A stretch of DNA of 64,000 nt from Phragmites australis (taxonomy: Eukaryota; Streptophyta; Magnoliopsida; Poales; Poaceae). The position numbers and the translations under genes are program-made. The stretch is taken from positions 11,649,001 to 11,713,000 of the forward strand of contig NC_084943.1 of assembly GCF_958298935.1 (NCBI RefSeq), given 5' to 3'. A model generated the notes under the pieces. The model was given only the letters and a program-made list of their open reading frames with translations, was not told the origin of the DNA and searched no databases. Shown here piece by piece: positions 1-11,499 of this stretch. Position 1 is the first letter of the stretch. Each line of letters begins with the position of its first letter.

Positions 1-782
1 CCAGATTGAGTTCGGGGCAATCCAACGATAAAATCCATACTAACTTTCTCCCATTTCCACTATGTTATCTTCAAAGGTTGAAGAATTCCAGCGGGTCTCT
101 GATGTTCAGCTTTGACTCTGTGACATATATCACATATTGCTACATACTCGGCAATTTCTCTCTTCATACCATACCACAAATATCGGTCCTTAAGGTCTTG
201 ATACATCTTAGCGCTTCCGGGATGAATAGGATATGAAGACTCGTGCATTTCTTGAAGGATAGTTTCTTTGAATGATTTGATATCTGGAACACAGATTCGT
301 TTCTCAAACCACACCATTTCATTCTCATCCTAGGTAAAACCTGGGGCTTTACCCTCCTTAATCTGTTGCTTGATTTTCAAAATCTTCTCATCCTCGAGTT
401 GCCCCATACGAATTTCTTGTTCCAAAGTAGAATCAACTTCCATTACCATAGCTTCTACATTGTTTACTAATCTGAGATTGAGCTTTTCGAACTCTTTGCA
501 TAACTCGGGTTGTCTATCTTACACGGTCATTAGACTGAGATGAGTCTTTCTGCTCAAAGCATCAACAACTATATTCACCTTTCCGTTATGATAGTTAATT
601 CCCAAGTCATAATCCTTGAGAAGCTCTAACCATCTACGCTACCCAAGGTTGAGATTCGGCTGAGTGAAACTATACTTCAAACTTTTATGATCCGAATAGG
701 TCTCAAATCTCTTTCCAATCAAGTAGTGCCTCCAAATCTTGAGTGCTTGAACTACGGCAGCTAACTGGATTGAAGTGGCCAG
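1..782 (-). pseudogene. Ty3/gypsy pol fragment: RNase H end to integrase zinc-binding and start of core
   Basis: This is a chromovirus-type (Tekay-like) polyprotein remnant. Reading down the minus strand, an RNase H stretch contains LAAVVQALKIWRHYLIGKRF and SDHKSLKY, then VVDALSRK. An integrase zinc-binding module with spaced His and Cys residues follows (HESSYPIHPGSA and CDICHR, about 317-60), then the start of the integrase core (MDFIVGLP). At least four in-frame stops break it: after LNLG, after LMTV, before DENEM, and in place of the Glu after LQPLKIT. RT, protease and gag are absent because the fragment abuts an LTR at 783. It runs off the window start, so the rest of the integrase is not seen. 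It is non-functional; the superfamily is certain and the lineage probable. Confidence 0.85.
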
Positions 783-1932
783 TGTCATCATGGGACTAGG
801 TTAGTGAAGGGGTATTTTGCCTCTAATCTAGGCCATCAAAGATAGATCAGACAGCCGGGAGAAAAGGGGCGGGGTTGGCTGGCCGACGGCGAAGATCCAA
901 GCTGCTGCGACGGCTCGGGCACGGTGGAGCTTCGCTAGAGCTCTACAAAAAACACGTCGCTGACCACAGATTACGACGGTGAGCAGCGGAATAGAGAGAG
1001 GGGCACACGATGAACTCATTTGAGGTGGATTTGGATGATGAGGAGACTCCTAGCGAGGACACACGGTGGCGGAGAAGCTCGATGAGCAGCGATGGAGGTC
1101 TTCCGGCGGCCGGTGGGTGACAAGAAGGGGTCGATGGACTTGCTCTTGAGCTTGCAAAGTCAGAGAGCTGGTCGGTGAGGGGGGAGCAGCTCTGAAGCAG
1201 CCACGGTGCGAGCTTGCTGAGCTCGGTAATGGAAATGGCGGCGGTGGCTTGGTGTAGGGCGAAAACAGATGAAATGGGGGCTATGGGGGTGCGGACCTTT
1301 ATATAGGCGGGGGTTTGCGCATGAAAATCAGATAGGCTCAGGGGTTGTTTGGATTTGGGCTCGAGAGAGGTAGCACACAGTGTTGGGTTCATCTCGGATT
1401 CAGCCGGCACAGTGCGAGGAAGGAGACGGCGCATGCGGGCATCTCGTGAGGGACAAGGAGGCTTTGACCAGAGGTGCTAACAGGGCGGGCGGCAGCAGCG
1501 GTTGTTGGGTGCGAGCTACCGAGCAGCTCGCTAGGCCTGGCCTTCTGCCCAGCCCAAGTGGAAGAGAAGGGCGTGAGGGGGGAGGGGGCGGGGAGGAGAG
1601 GATAGTGGGCTCGGCCCGAGAAGAGGAAAAAAAGGATGGGCTGAAGGAGGGAGTTCGACTCATAGGAGAAAATTGATTTTTTTTATTTTACAAAACCTGT
1701 CAAACTTTTCAAAAAAATCAGACGACACTCCTTGGGTTTTTCAAAAATTCTTTTTCACACCATAAAACTCTAATGCACCTATACTCAGCATGGATGCAAC
1801 ACAAATATATAACCTAGGGCAAAATTTAGTTTATTTTTAGAAAATATGTTTTAACCTATTCTATTGATTTAAACCCTAATTAAATTCTAGCAAAATTTTA
1901 GGGAATTAGAAATTAAAAACCTGGGTGTTACA
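783..1932 (-). mobile_element. LTR of a chromovirus-like Ty3/gypsy element, probably the 5' LTR of the adjacent pol scrap
   Basis: On the minus strand it begins TGTAACACCC at 1932 and can be ended at CATGATGACA at 783, giving TG...CA ends. A promoter-like CCTATATAAAGG lies near 1300 and a GC-rich transcribed leader follows it. No primer-binding site, gag or RT separates it from RNase H, so an internal deletion removed most of the element. No matching 5-bp flanks were found, which fits an LTR that keeps internal DNA on one side only. The right edge is firm and the left edge is a best guess. Confidence 0.6.
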
Positions 1933-3656
1933 GATTAGCATTGGACCCTCTGTCATCTTGAAGGCGTAGCTAGCCTCTGTGATGGTTGCGGCATGCACCC
2001 TCTGGAATCTTGAAGGCCTAGCCTCTGTGCCAGACCCGCAAGAACTCTATGGCATCTTGAAGGCCTAGCCTCTGTGCTAGAGAAATCTAACACCTTACGC
2101 TCCAAAAACTACAATGGTCACGGCAAACCGCTAGCCAACGTAGAATTCAATTTTGCCCCTAACCAACACAACTAAGCGCCCCTAAAAAATAGCACCCTCT
2201 AACCGCTAGTGGCCGCAGATTGTGAGGGCGCTGAGAAAGGGGCGACAAACAAAGAGTTGGTATGACCAAAGTTAAAATGTGAAAGTCAACACAATACAAT
2301 TTCATTCATACATCATACATACATGCGTACATAGGCATACGCGTGATTTGCCTTAGAAGCTTCCCTGCCTCAACTAAAACCATGGCATTAGCTCTAATAG
2401 AATGCAATCTCCGCCCCCTCACGGCTGAAAAGTGCGAGGGGGCGAGGAGTTAGGACGCCAAAAGGCTTGGTCGATCTTGCACAAGTTACAGAATTTTGTT
2501 ATTCCCTGTTAGAACACATTATGTTCGAAACCCATTGGCATCTTGAAGGCAAAACCCCGGACAGGTAATTATTTTCCAAACAATAACAAGAACAATGCAG
2601 GAGCTGAGATTCCAACAAACTTGAGTGAGACTCAGAATATGTTGGCTCCAGACAGTCCCATGCTACCTCAGCCTCATCATCGACTCCACCTCCGACATCC
2701 GCTGCTGAGCGAGTAGTGGACTTCCATATCTTCGCTGTCGACTCCACCTTTGGCATCCACCACTGAGGGGGTACCGGGCTGCCTCCGGCTTCCAACGCTA
2801 AGGGGGTAGCAGGCTGCCTCAGCCTTGCCATCTACTCCACCCCCAGCTTCCACTGCTGAGGGCTCTGGATGGCTCTGCCTCGTCATACCCCTCAGCCTCG
2901 CCGTCGGCTCCACCTCCGACATCCACCGTTGATGGGGTAGTGGGCCACCTCAGCCTCACCAACGATGCTTCCTTCGGATTCCACCCCTGAGGGGGTAGTG
3001 GGCTGCCACAGCCTCACCATGTACTCTGCCCCCGGCTTCCGTCGCCGAGGGCTCCAGATGGCTCTACCTCATCATACCCCTCAGCCTCGCCGTCGACTCC
3101 ACCTCCGGCATCCACCGTTGAGGGGGTAGTGGGCCACCTCAGCCTCGCCAATGAGGCCGCCTCCGACCTCCACCATTGAGGGGATAGCGGACTGCCTCAG
3201 CCTCACCGTCTACTTCGCCCACAACTTCCGCCACCGAGGGCTCTGGATGGCTCTTCCCTCATCACAACCCTCAACCACACCGTCGACTCCAAATCCAGCA
3301 TCCACCGCTAAGGGGGTAGAGGGCTGCCTCAGCCTCGCCGTTGACTCCACCTCCTGCTTCTGCCACCGAGGGCTCCAGATGACTCTACCTCTATCACACC
3401 CCTCAGCTCCGCCGGCAATAGCGGCTCTAGCTTCACCACGATGCTCCGGCCGGTCTAACCTCCGTCAAGCATCGACATGGGCTCCGGACCATGTCATCTC
3501 CATCAAACCTCATCATCGCCGCTTGCGGCCATCACCGAGAGGTTTTACAAGGATAGGAAGCTATTCGGGGTATCCTAACACCTAGGTGGGGCTGGAGCTA
3601 GTTCTCTAATCATCTGCTCACCCCTGATAACCTTGGAGCTGTAGATGAGGGGCTAC
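1933..3656 (+). repeat. Repeat-rich 3' untranslated region of a Tat-like retrotransposon
   Basis: No gene is supported here. The left part repeats a short phrase (catcttgaaggc followed by cctagcctctgtg) at about 1956, 2010 and 2052, again near 2530, and the same 12-mer occurs at the window end (63983). The right part is a minisatellite (separate entry). The stretch ends in a purine-rich GATGAGGGGCTAC immediately before an LTR, as expected for the polypurine tract of a plus-strand element. Long apparent reading frames here follow the repeat unit and show no known domain. Confidence 0.5.
2640..3440 (+). repeat. GC-rich minisatellite, about 63-bp subunits in a 189-bp higher-order unit
   Basis: Blocks carrying cctcagcctcgccgtcg, ctccacctccggcatccacc and gttgagggggtagtgggc recur. 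The same landmark appears at 2890, 3079 and 3269, a spacing of 189-190 bp. Each unit holds about three related 63-bp blocks that alternate 'stgggccacctcag' and 'gagggctccagatggctc' versions. Because 63 and 189 are multiples of three, open frames persist on both strands by chance. Confidence 0.7.
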
Positions 3657-3971
3657 TATTTGGGGAACGCCCCAGCCTAGAGATTTTTAGACAGTGCACT
3701 ATGGAATTACTAGAGCTGTTATAGTATCTTAGCCACCACATGGTATATGAAGGGTCAAATACTAAAAGTACCCCTCTAGACATATGATTGTAACATAATA
3801 TGCCCTCCAAGGGTAGGAGAGGGAGGACCCCAGTGGTTTTTTCCCATTACACAAATGATATTCCTCTCACTCTCTCCTTTCCACTCATAGGCTCTATCTC
3901 CAAGCTTGAGCCTCCTCTTATGAGTGGTGCTCTCACCGTATCTGTTCGGGGTAAGCCTCTGTGCCCCAACA
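3657..3971 (+). mobile_element. Short LTR (3' LTR) of the Tat-like element to its left
   Basis: It starts TATTTGGGGAACGCCCC, apparently TGTTTGGGG with one change, straight after a purine-rich tract, and ends in CCCCAACA. Its last part (caagcttgagcctcctc ... ctctcaccgt ... ggggtaag) resembles the corresponding part of the LTR at 59830-60685 (caaagcttgagtttcctcc ... ctctcgccgtgcttgctgggg), so the two belong to related families. At 315 bp it may carry an internal deletion. Confidence 0.55.
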
Positions 3972-4059
3972 ACTAGAGACTTCCTTTTCTCAAGTTACTA
4001 AACCATCACAACCAGTTCGAATAGTCTAAAGAGGCTGAAGAGGTGTTGCAAAATCAAAA

Positions 4060-5228
4060 ATTGTATCTTTCATCCTCCCTGTACTAGTCACTCCCAACCT
4101 AGAAGAGGAACTCTTGTTGTACATTGTAGTCAGGCCACATGCCATGAGTACTTCATGGTCCTAAGGAACACTACTTGCAAGTACATAAGCTATTATATAT
4201 AGTACTGATGGTATTTCGCAAGCTAAGGAACTATTTTCAAGCTCCCAAGATCACCATACCATCAATCTTCTCACTTGGAGAGATCCTCAACAACAGAGAC
4301 ACTATCGAATGAATCACCAAGTGAGCTATTGAGAATGGGGAATTCAATGTTCGTTTTGTCCCTTGTACCACAATAAAGTCATAGGTGCTCACTGACTTCG
4401 TCGCTGAATGGACAAACGCAATCCACCCCAAGATAACTACAGTGACATTTCCAACAACTGGACTCTACTCTTCGATGGGTCATTGATGCTCCAAGGCTCA
4501 GAGGATGGAATAATACTCATATCTCCTATAGGAGAAAGATTGCAATATGCTTTGTAGATAGACTTCCCAGCTACACACAGTGTAGCTGAGTATGAGGCTC
4601 TACTTACTGGTCTTCGAGTACCTTCTACGCTTGGCATCTGACACTTTCTCTTAAAAGGGGATTCATAATTGGTGATGAAGCAAATTAGAGAGGAGTACCA
4701 AACCTCGGACAAGACCATGCTAGATTACCTCGTGGAGGTGAGCAAGCTAAAAAAGAAATTCATCAAACTCAAGGTAAGATATATCCTGAGAAAGGATAAC
4801 TGTCTTGCCAATAGTCTTGCCCGACTAGCCTCCTCACGATCTCCAGGACAAATCGGGATCTTCACAGAAAGACTCTCGAAGCTATCCATGAAATCTACAG
4901 ATGACATAACCAAAGGAGTGGTGATCTATGAGATCTATAACTAATCGGGGGCTCACCAGGAATCAACACCCAAAAAGGAGTCACGGGGGAACTCATAGCT
5001 TCCTTTGAGTATGAGGATGAATGGATGGAACCAATCTGAAAGATTCTTCAAGATCGAGTCATTCCCGAGGACGATGCACAATGAGTAGATTTTCTATTGA
5101 TCCAAGATGTATACCTTGGAGTATAGTGTCCTTTATCATAAGGGTGCCCATGGAGTACTTACAAAGTGCATCTCTCAGAAGTAGGGTAGAGAACTACTCA
5201 AAGAAATCAATGGAGGGCAATAATGATT
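4060..5228 (+). pseudogene. Element A pol, first part: RT connection/RNase H, archaeal-type RNase H, start of integrase
   Basis: This is a Tat-lineage Ty3/gypsy polyprotein remnant, full of stops and frame changes. Recognisable pieces in order are: LEEELLLYIVV (about 4100), KITIPSIFSLGEILNNRDT (about 4250), DFVAEWT (4394), WTLLFDGS (4459) and AEYEALLTGL (4584) of the extra archaeal-type RNase H, then LRKDNCLANSLARLASS (about 4790). KCISQK and LLKEINGGQ (about 5160-5220) are the upstream edge of the integrase zinc-binding region. The reading breaks there, and its continuation is found at 6390 after an insertion. Upstream RT, protease and gag are missing next to the LTR at 3657-3971. Confidence 0.8.
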
Positions 5229-6389
5229 CCTAGTCTTATATCAATATGTGGGACAATAATGGTTCACAGACTAGCACATGTATTGAATGATGATCTTAGT
5301 TTGCAGATCATAGATAAAGAGATATCAAATCAATAATGTGGATACATACTATAAAATACGGTGCTGGATATACCCACCTTGATATTCTACTGGGATTGTT
5401 ATATGGTGTGCCATCAATTATAACCTGCAAGATTCTTAGACCTAAGATCGTCATTGATTCTCATAATGTGTAGTGGCATACTCAGGGGTTATCAAACGCT
5501 ACTCCGTGCCTAGGTAGTCATAAAGATAGCTTTCGGGTTAGCCATGAAAAATTTCTTGGGGTGTAGTGGCATACTCAGGAGCGATTAAGATGGATTTTTG
5601 CCCTCCTATATAACATGAGAGATATCTCTGGGCCCCTCAATATGGTTAGATTAAAAAGTGCATGGCCATGCTAATGTGATTAAAGATTTAATCATGAGTT
5701 GAGTAATCTGGTACAAGATTTAATGAATGGTCAAGCTATCATAAGGATGAAACGTGTCCTACCTTGAGCTTGACTAATATCATGAGTCAAAGGGATTGGT
5801 GCATGTGTATATTAAGGTTTAACTGCTATGATCTTTATTTATATTTAGGAGTCAATAAGCCCTCCTAGGGACCGCTGTTGATTTCGGATCAGAAAGGGGT
5901 TTCCAAGTCGTAGACGCTTAAACGGATTGTTATCCGTGAGGTACTAGAGTCATAATGGGATTCCAGTGTGGGAGCCCATAGTAGGATCTATATAAGAGGA
6001 GGCGTTGGGAGGTGTGGGCACGGTTGAGCCACTCCAAAACCCTAGTCATGCCCTCTCCACCAAACCTCTCAAAACCCTAGTTGTACGTGCGGTGTTAGCA
6101 CACTAGCGTTCAATGTTCCAGCCCACGACGTGTGGATGTCATCAAAGCACTGCTTCTATTGCATCACTAATCGGATCGGCGATGGCAAGGTGTGGCGATG
6201 AAACTCGGAGCTTGTCGAAGAGCTTGTCAGGAAGCTTATCAGAGTTGATTCCTCTACATCGACATGAATTATGTCAGATCGGCCTACTCCAATTCTTGTT
6301 CTACTGCACTGCATGTCTAGTGATAACGATCAATGATCATACACTCGCATGGTTTCCTGATTGAACACAGTAAAAACTTATGTTTTGTG
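5229..6389 (+). mobile_element. LTR-bearing insertion within the integrase of element A (insert D)
   Basis: It separates two parts of one integrase zinc-binding region (GGQ ends at about 5220; CSLHVP-like coding resumes at about 6390). From 5876 there is an LTR-like unit that starts TGTTGATTTCGGATCAG and has a TATA box (ctatataaga, 5988). A leader repeats ccaaaaccctag and cgaagagcttgtc. The 5229-5875 part is AT-rich, without a domain I recognise, and repeats gtgtagtggcatactcagg twice. It looks like the 3' end plus LTR of a second retroelement. A homologous copy sits in the same position relative to integrase at 40063-40557. Confidence 0.5.
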
Positions 6390-7300
6390 CTAGCGTAGCC
6401 TACACGTTCCTCAATAGTAAAGGCATTTAGATAAGGTTTATATTAGCCTAGGGCTCTCCATGATGCGAGCGATATGGTTAAAACATGTGCCAGCTACCAA
6501 TTCCGTAGCACGCGTGTGCACCAACCACCCGCCCAAGCATTACAGATGATCCCCTTATCATTGTCATTTGGGACTTGTGGGCTGGATATTCTGAGGCCCT
6601 TACCGGTAGTGCTAGTGGGCTTCAAATTCCTTTTCATCACAACCGATACTTTCACCAAGTGGATTGAAGTTGAGCCAGTCGACTGGATCACCTCGAAGCA
6701 ACCAAGAAGTTCATCATGAAGAGCATCATGACAACGTTCGGCATCCCAAGTAGGTTCATCCCTGACAATGGTACCCGGTTCTCTAGCATGGTATTTCATC
6801 GAGTACTACAAGGGACTAGGTACTATGGTCTGCTTCATTTCAGTAGCTCATCCACAGAGCAACAGACAAGTCAAGTGAGCCAACTACGTCATGCTATAAA
6901 ATTAAGACCCACTTCTTCAACCGCTTATCAACCTACTCTAAAGCCTGGTTGTCCAAATTGCCTAACATACTCTGGCACTTCGGACAACATTTAGTAGGGC
7001 GATGAGTGAAACACCTTTCTTTCTAGTCTACAGGGCCCAAGTTATGCTCCCCTATGAACTAAAGATCAAATCTCCCCACATCGAGTTATATGCCGACAAG
7101 GATGAAACCTCAAGAAGAGAGGATGACCTCAACAACATCGAGGAAAAGAGGACTCAGGAGCTAATATGACCAGCAGAATACCAGCAAGCTCCCGACGCTT
7201 CTATGACCAAAACGTTCGAAAGCAAGCAGTCGACAATTTGTGAACCGCTGATCTAATGAACTTGTTGAAGAAATAGGGGATGCTTGAAGTAGTCGTATCA
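6390..7300 (+). pseudogene. Element A integrase, second part
   Basis: Integrase inserts reverse-transcribed DNA into the genome. Visible motifs are LHDASEMV-like residues and KTCAS of the zinc-binding region (about 6460-6500), GLDIL (Asp of the catalytic triad, about 6580), and FLFITTDTFTKWIEVEP. GIPSRFIPDNGTRFSSMVF carries the second catalytic Asp (about 6740-6800). Degraded C-terminal text follows (SETPF, AQVMLPYELKIKSPHIELYA, about 6990-7110), with YQQ and the tail to 7250. A Trp of the usual YWP motif is a stop codon, and several frameshifts occur. It belongs to the same family as the copy at 40558-41480. Confidence 0.8.
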
Positions 7301-7964
7301 AAAGGGAAAACACAGGGATTTTTAGACAGGATTGGGCCTCCCTGAGGATAATAACCCGACATCATGTTTGTCTTGTATTGATCTGATCCTGTTACAAGGG
7401 GGTATGTAGCTAGCCAAGATGGATCTAAATCTAGTCGGCAACTTCCTTCTCAGCTTCTGTTGGCTTGTATTGCCTTGTATAGCTTCATATAACTTCGTAT
7501 TGCTTGTCCCCCGCAGCGCCCCTTGGCTCCATATATATATGGACATGTTGTGCATCATCTAGACTTCTCCTTCCTACTCTTGGAAATAAACTTTCCTCGT
7601 TATTGGACGCCTTGGGTATCTACGGGTGGTGGTTTCCTTTCTTTCAGGGATCCCCTTCTTAGAGATAAAGATATGCCCCCAAGAATTATAGAAAACCTTA
7701 TGGTGCCCGGATATGACAACTATCTATTATTCATCGTCAAGCCCCACATTAGTATGTGAAATGAGGCTTCGACGGATCAAGTATATGGCAAAAAAAGATA
7801 AGCTTTTTGTCTGACCATGCCATTGAGTAGGACTCAGGTCCCCGATTAGGGTGAAGCATCTAACTGGGTTTTTTTATTTTCTACTTAGGATTTTGAACAC
7901 CTCCGAGTCCCTAAGAGAGTTCTTGAGAAGGTGTTTCATCTGACTAGGTTTTCTGTTAGCTTTG
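7301..7964 (+). repeat. Non-coding 3' part of element A, shared with element B
   Basis: No gene is seen. The segment contains ttgtattgatctgatcctgttacaaggggg and a TATA-rich ctccatatatatatgg (7529-7544). It matches 41500-41745, and further on 45616-45890, in element B almost phrase for phrase (for example gataagctttttgtctgac and ggttttctgttag). The TATA-rich stretch could be promoter-like, but no LTR ends can be placed. Confidence 0.5.
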
Positions 7965-10900
7965 TGTGAGGAACCGTCCAAACAGTATTCTAATTAATCA
8001 TCAGGAGGATCATTATTCATAATCACAACCTCAATGATTAACCAGAATACCATCCTGGTAGTCCTGACACGTGTTTTGTGCTCAAGATCAGAACACATGC
8101 CTTTCCAACATGTACATCACAATATAGCTTAAGAAAGAGCGAGTAATTAATGTTATATTACAAGTTCTTAAGCATGCAACCATTTGCAACAGTTTATCAA
8201 AGAGAAACTACGTAGCGGAAGATTAAAACCTTAACAACAACAAAAGGAGAGTGGAGTCATATGCCCTTAGGCTCGACCCCAAAATCTACGCCTCAACAGA
8301 GTAGGATGCACTACTCTTGCCCACCACCTGCATCGGTGGGCACGAAGTAGCCAAACACCGCCTCACTCTCATCAGCAGAACTTGAAAGCACAGGCATGAG
8401 TATGAAGGTACTCGCAAGACTTAATCCATATAGAGCACATATACATAGCTCGAGTCCAAGGATCATGCATTGAGCTATTAGCAAGAGTAGGCTACAAGGT
8501 TAAGTAAAACTTATGCGGTAAGCAACCTAGACACATGTGTGAGCATCTATACTTAACTCAAAAAAATACCTTTCTACCCTGCAATCCACAACTTGAACAT
8601 GTATGTATAGTAACCATAGTATCTCATCAAATATCCTCCACCATTTCCATTATACCATAACCTTATCCCACATTCACAAACTCTACAACCGATGCAAATG
8701 AACGGAAGCATGCTCATGACCGAGAGTGCGGCAATTTGAATTGTTCCTACACCCTGCAGGGAGATACAACTTTACCCACACGACTCGAGGATCATTCATC
8801 TTGTGCTACTCGAGAAAGTACACACAAGGGGGTACTCGTGTCAAACTTTCTCATACCCAGAACCGCCCACTTGCAATGCCCCTATGGCACCGGGGTTATC
8901 GCGAGTGTGTCCTGGACACCTCCGGCTCCCTGCCACCTTGTTTGTCCTTTTCTTTTGCTCTTATGTGTCATAGAGCCGCAAGACAAGTATCAGCATGACA
9001 TATGATAATCGGCTTACCTTAACATTAGATCAGCATGTGGAGTACAGAAAGTGCTAGAGCCAACTGCACTAACGGACAGCCTTAAATGATGCAAGCGGTT
9101 TATGGCATCTGGGCTCCTCTCCCGAGCTGCCCAGAGGACTCCTCTTGGGCAGAATATACCCCTAACACTGCCCACTTCTTGCCTCAATCTTACATCTCAA
9201 CCATCCACCTCAACCTCATCTTTGTATCTGTGAACAGTGACTAAACCCTAGGCTCACGAATAACAGCAACACCGTCGCTCGATTTCTACCGAGGACCTAA
9301 GCATTGCTAAGCATTTTGAATAATCCTTGAAGCTAGACACCAACTATATCATCAAGGCTAGAAGAATAAGAATTCATCAATAAGTCAAGGTAGAGACAAT
9401 ACATCAACATAGGTTCTACCCATATTAGCCCGATACCGGACTCAACACATGCAAACATACATAAAGCATAATTTATCTATTTAGACTCCATTTAATTTGA
9501 ATAAAGGGTGCAGTATGCTTAGGTGCTTGTGTTGCAGCTCCGGGGTTTGCCCGATACTTCCCGCACAGAACTCAAAGAAATACGGAAGGTTGGCGTTATC
9601 CTCGATCGTGCTCAAGTCACGCTCCAGCCTTCGTTCACTAATGAAGAACGCATGCAATGATGAGCATGAACGACATGCAAGGATGGATGCTCCACAGTGT
9701 ATGACAATAGTGGAGATGCAATGCATCATGCATAGGTTTTAAAGTATTAAAGGTTTTCCTTAGTTTGAATTATCGTTAAGCATCTAATCATTTCCTAGAT
9801 TAATTATGTTTAACACAAAGCTTAACATTAAATAGGAATTTAACCATATCTAACATGTCAGTGATTATTTTTGCTGCACAGGGTATATCAAAATAGTATT
9901 AACAAAATTGAGCTCATCAATTTTGGAGTTATCATTAATTAATTATGAATTAACAAAGCTTAAACCTATTTTATTAACCAATGAAATTCCGGTACATATT
10001 TCACAGCTCCTAGCATTTAACATATAGATTATGCTCATACAAACTCAACAAAATTGGTTTCGCTATTTTTGGAGCAATATTCTATTTTCTATGCATTTTA
10101 CAACTTTCAACCGAATTACTTGTTGAACTAGTATTCAAATTCACATTTCTTTGGTTTTACCGAAATTTAAAAGGCCTAAATCCTTTTTACACTAGGAAAC
10201 CTGCTAGCCATAGTCACGAGCAGTGGGGCTGGGGGTTGCTGACTCGGTTAAAATCGACCGAGGCGTGGGTGGCCAAGGCTGGCGGCTGGCCAGACCTCGC
10301 CGGTGGTGAACGAGTGGTGGGGATGAGCCGGGGAGGGTAGCAAGAGCCTTAGAATGATGCGGGAGACCCGACTGAGGGGTGTGTGGTCATCGACGATGAT
10401 CGGAGGGTAGCCATCGACGGCAAACGGTGACAATCCACGATGATGGCTGGGTCAAGCACGCCAACGGTAAAACCGACCCGACCGAATTCTCCTACACCAT
10501 CTATGGGAGCTTGCGGATCCAACGGTGTGCTCATCGGCCGTTGGGCCCTGCCAAAGCATGGCCAGCAGTGGCGCTTGGCTCTAGCAGAGAGCCACGCCGG
10601 CGTCGGGCCCAAAGGAAACGGACGTGAGCAAATGACCCACGAGGGCACAAGGAAGCTCACCACGGGTTTGGATTGGACGGATATGCGGTGTGGCGGAGCA
10701 AGCGGCCGAAGGTGGGGAAGAAGGGTTGGCGCACCAAAATCCTGCCGTGAGGCGATGGGATTCAGTGGGGAAAGGCCCAAGGAAGCTTCGGCCACTCCCT
10801 TTTGCTCCTGGGTGCACGGGCACGACGGATTTGCCCGCGGGTTGCTATGCTCTGCTTGGACGGTCAGCCGAGCGAGAGAGAAGGAGGGAGTGAGCAGAGA

Positions 10901-11499
10901 GAGATGAGCGTCCACAGGGAGGGGATAAGGTGCGGCCAAGGCTTCCTCTTGGAGGCTCAGGCGCGACTCGATGGTGTGCTGTGTTTGCCAGCCACCGAAG
11001 TCAGCAAAAGCGGCAACCAGAGAGAGTATATAGAGAGGGGATGGGTTGCGTGAAGAGTAGCCGAACAGTGAAAAGATCTCCCTCCACTTCTCTGATCCAT
11101 TTGTAGATCTTCTTGTGGTCCAAAATTTGTGGGAAAATTTTTGTATGATTCTATAATTGATGTGCAACCAATTTGAATTGGTTTGATCCAAAAATCCTAA
11201 GCAAATTTTGAACTAAAATTCTTCAAATTGGCAACCTTTTCTAACTTGTTGAAATTTTTATGCCTCCAAAATAACTCCCAAAAAATTTGGGAATATTCAT
11301 TTATATTCCCCGCATGTCATGGACTAATTTCTAAAAATGTTTCAAGCCCAATGTTGTATCACAAAGCACCATTTAACATTAATTTTCACAATTTATGTTT
11401 AATTAAAATTCCATGTAAATAATTGCTCAAAACAAAAAACATGATGCTAATGATGCTTATGATGCTTAATGATATGCTTAAGCCATTTGGACTGTCACA
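7965..11499 (-). mobile_element. Solo LTR, 3,535 bp, flanked by CTTTG target-site duplication
   Basis: Ends on the plus strand are TGTGAGGAACCGTCC and GGACTGTCACA, with TG/CA termini and partial inversion (TGTGA...GTCCAAA at both ends). The 5-bp flanks CTTTG at 7960-7964 and 11500-11504 are identical. The homologous locus in element B (about 45886) reads straight through as ttagatttgccctttgg, which is the empty site. A TATATAC promoter-like box on the minus strand (about 11030) and the GC-rich leader beyond it suggest minus orientation. The 280-codon frame at 10349-11191 (minus) covers this leader and shows no retroelement domain, so I do not call it a gene. No internal region is present. Confidence 0.85.

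Noticed and set aside
943..1434. 163-codon minus-strand frame
   Set aside because: It lies in the transcribed leader of an LTR (a TATA box lies inside the frame) and shows no domain.
3151..3585. 144-codon Pro/Ser-rich plus frame
   Set aside because: It follows the 63-bp minisatellite, which keeps any frame open. No domain or start context is seen.
10349..11191. 280-codon minus-strand frame inside the solo LTR
   Set aside because: It spans the putative promoter and the GC-rich leader of an LTR, has no recognisable domain, and overlaps equally long frames on the other strand. GC-rich DNA explains its length.
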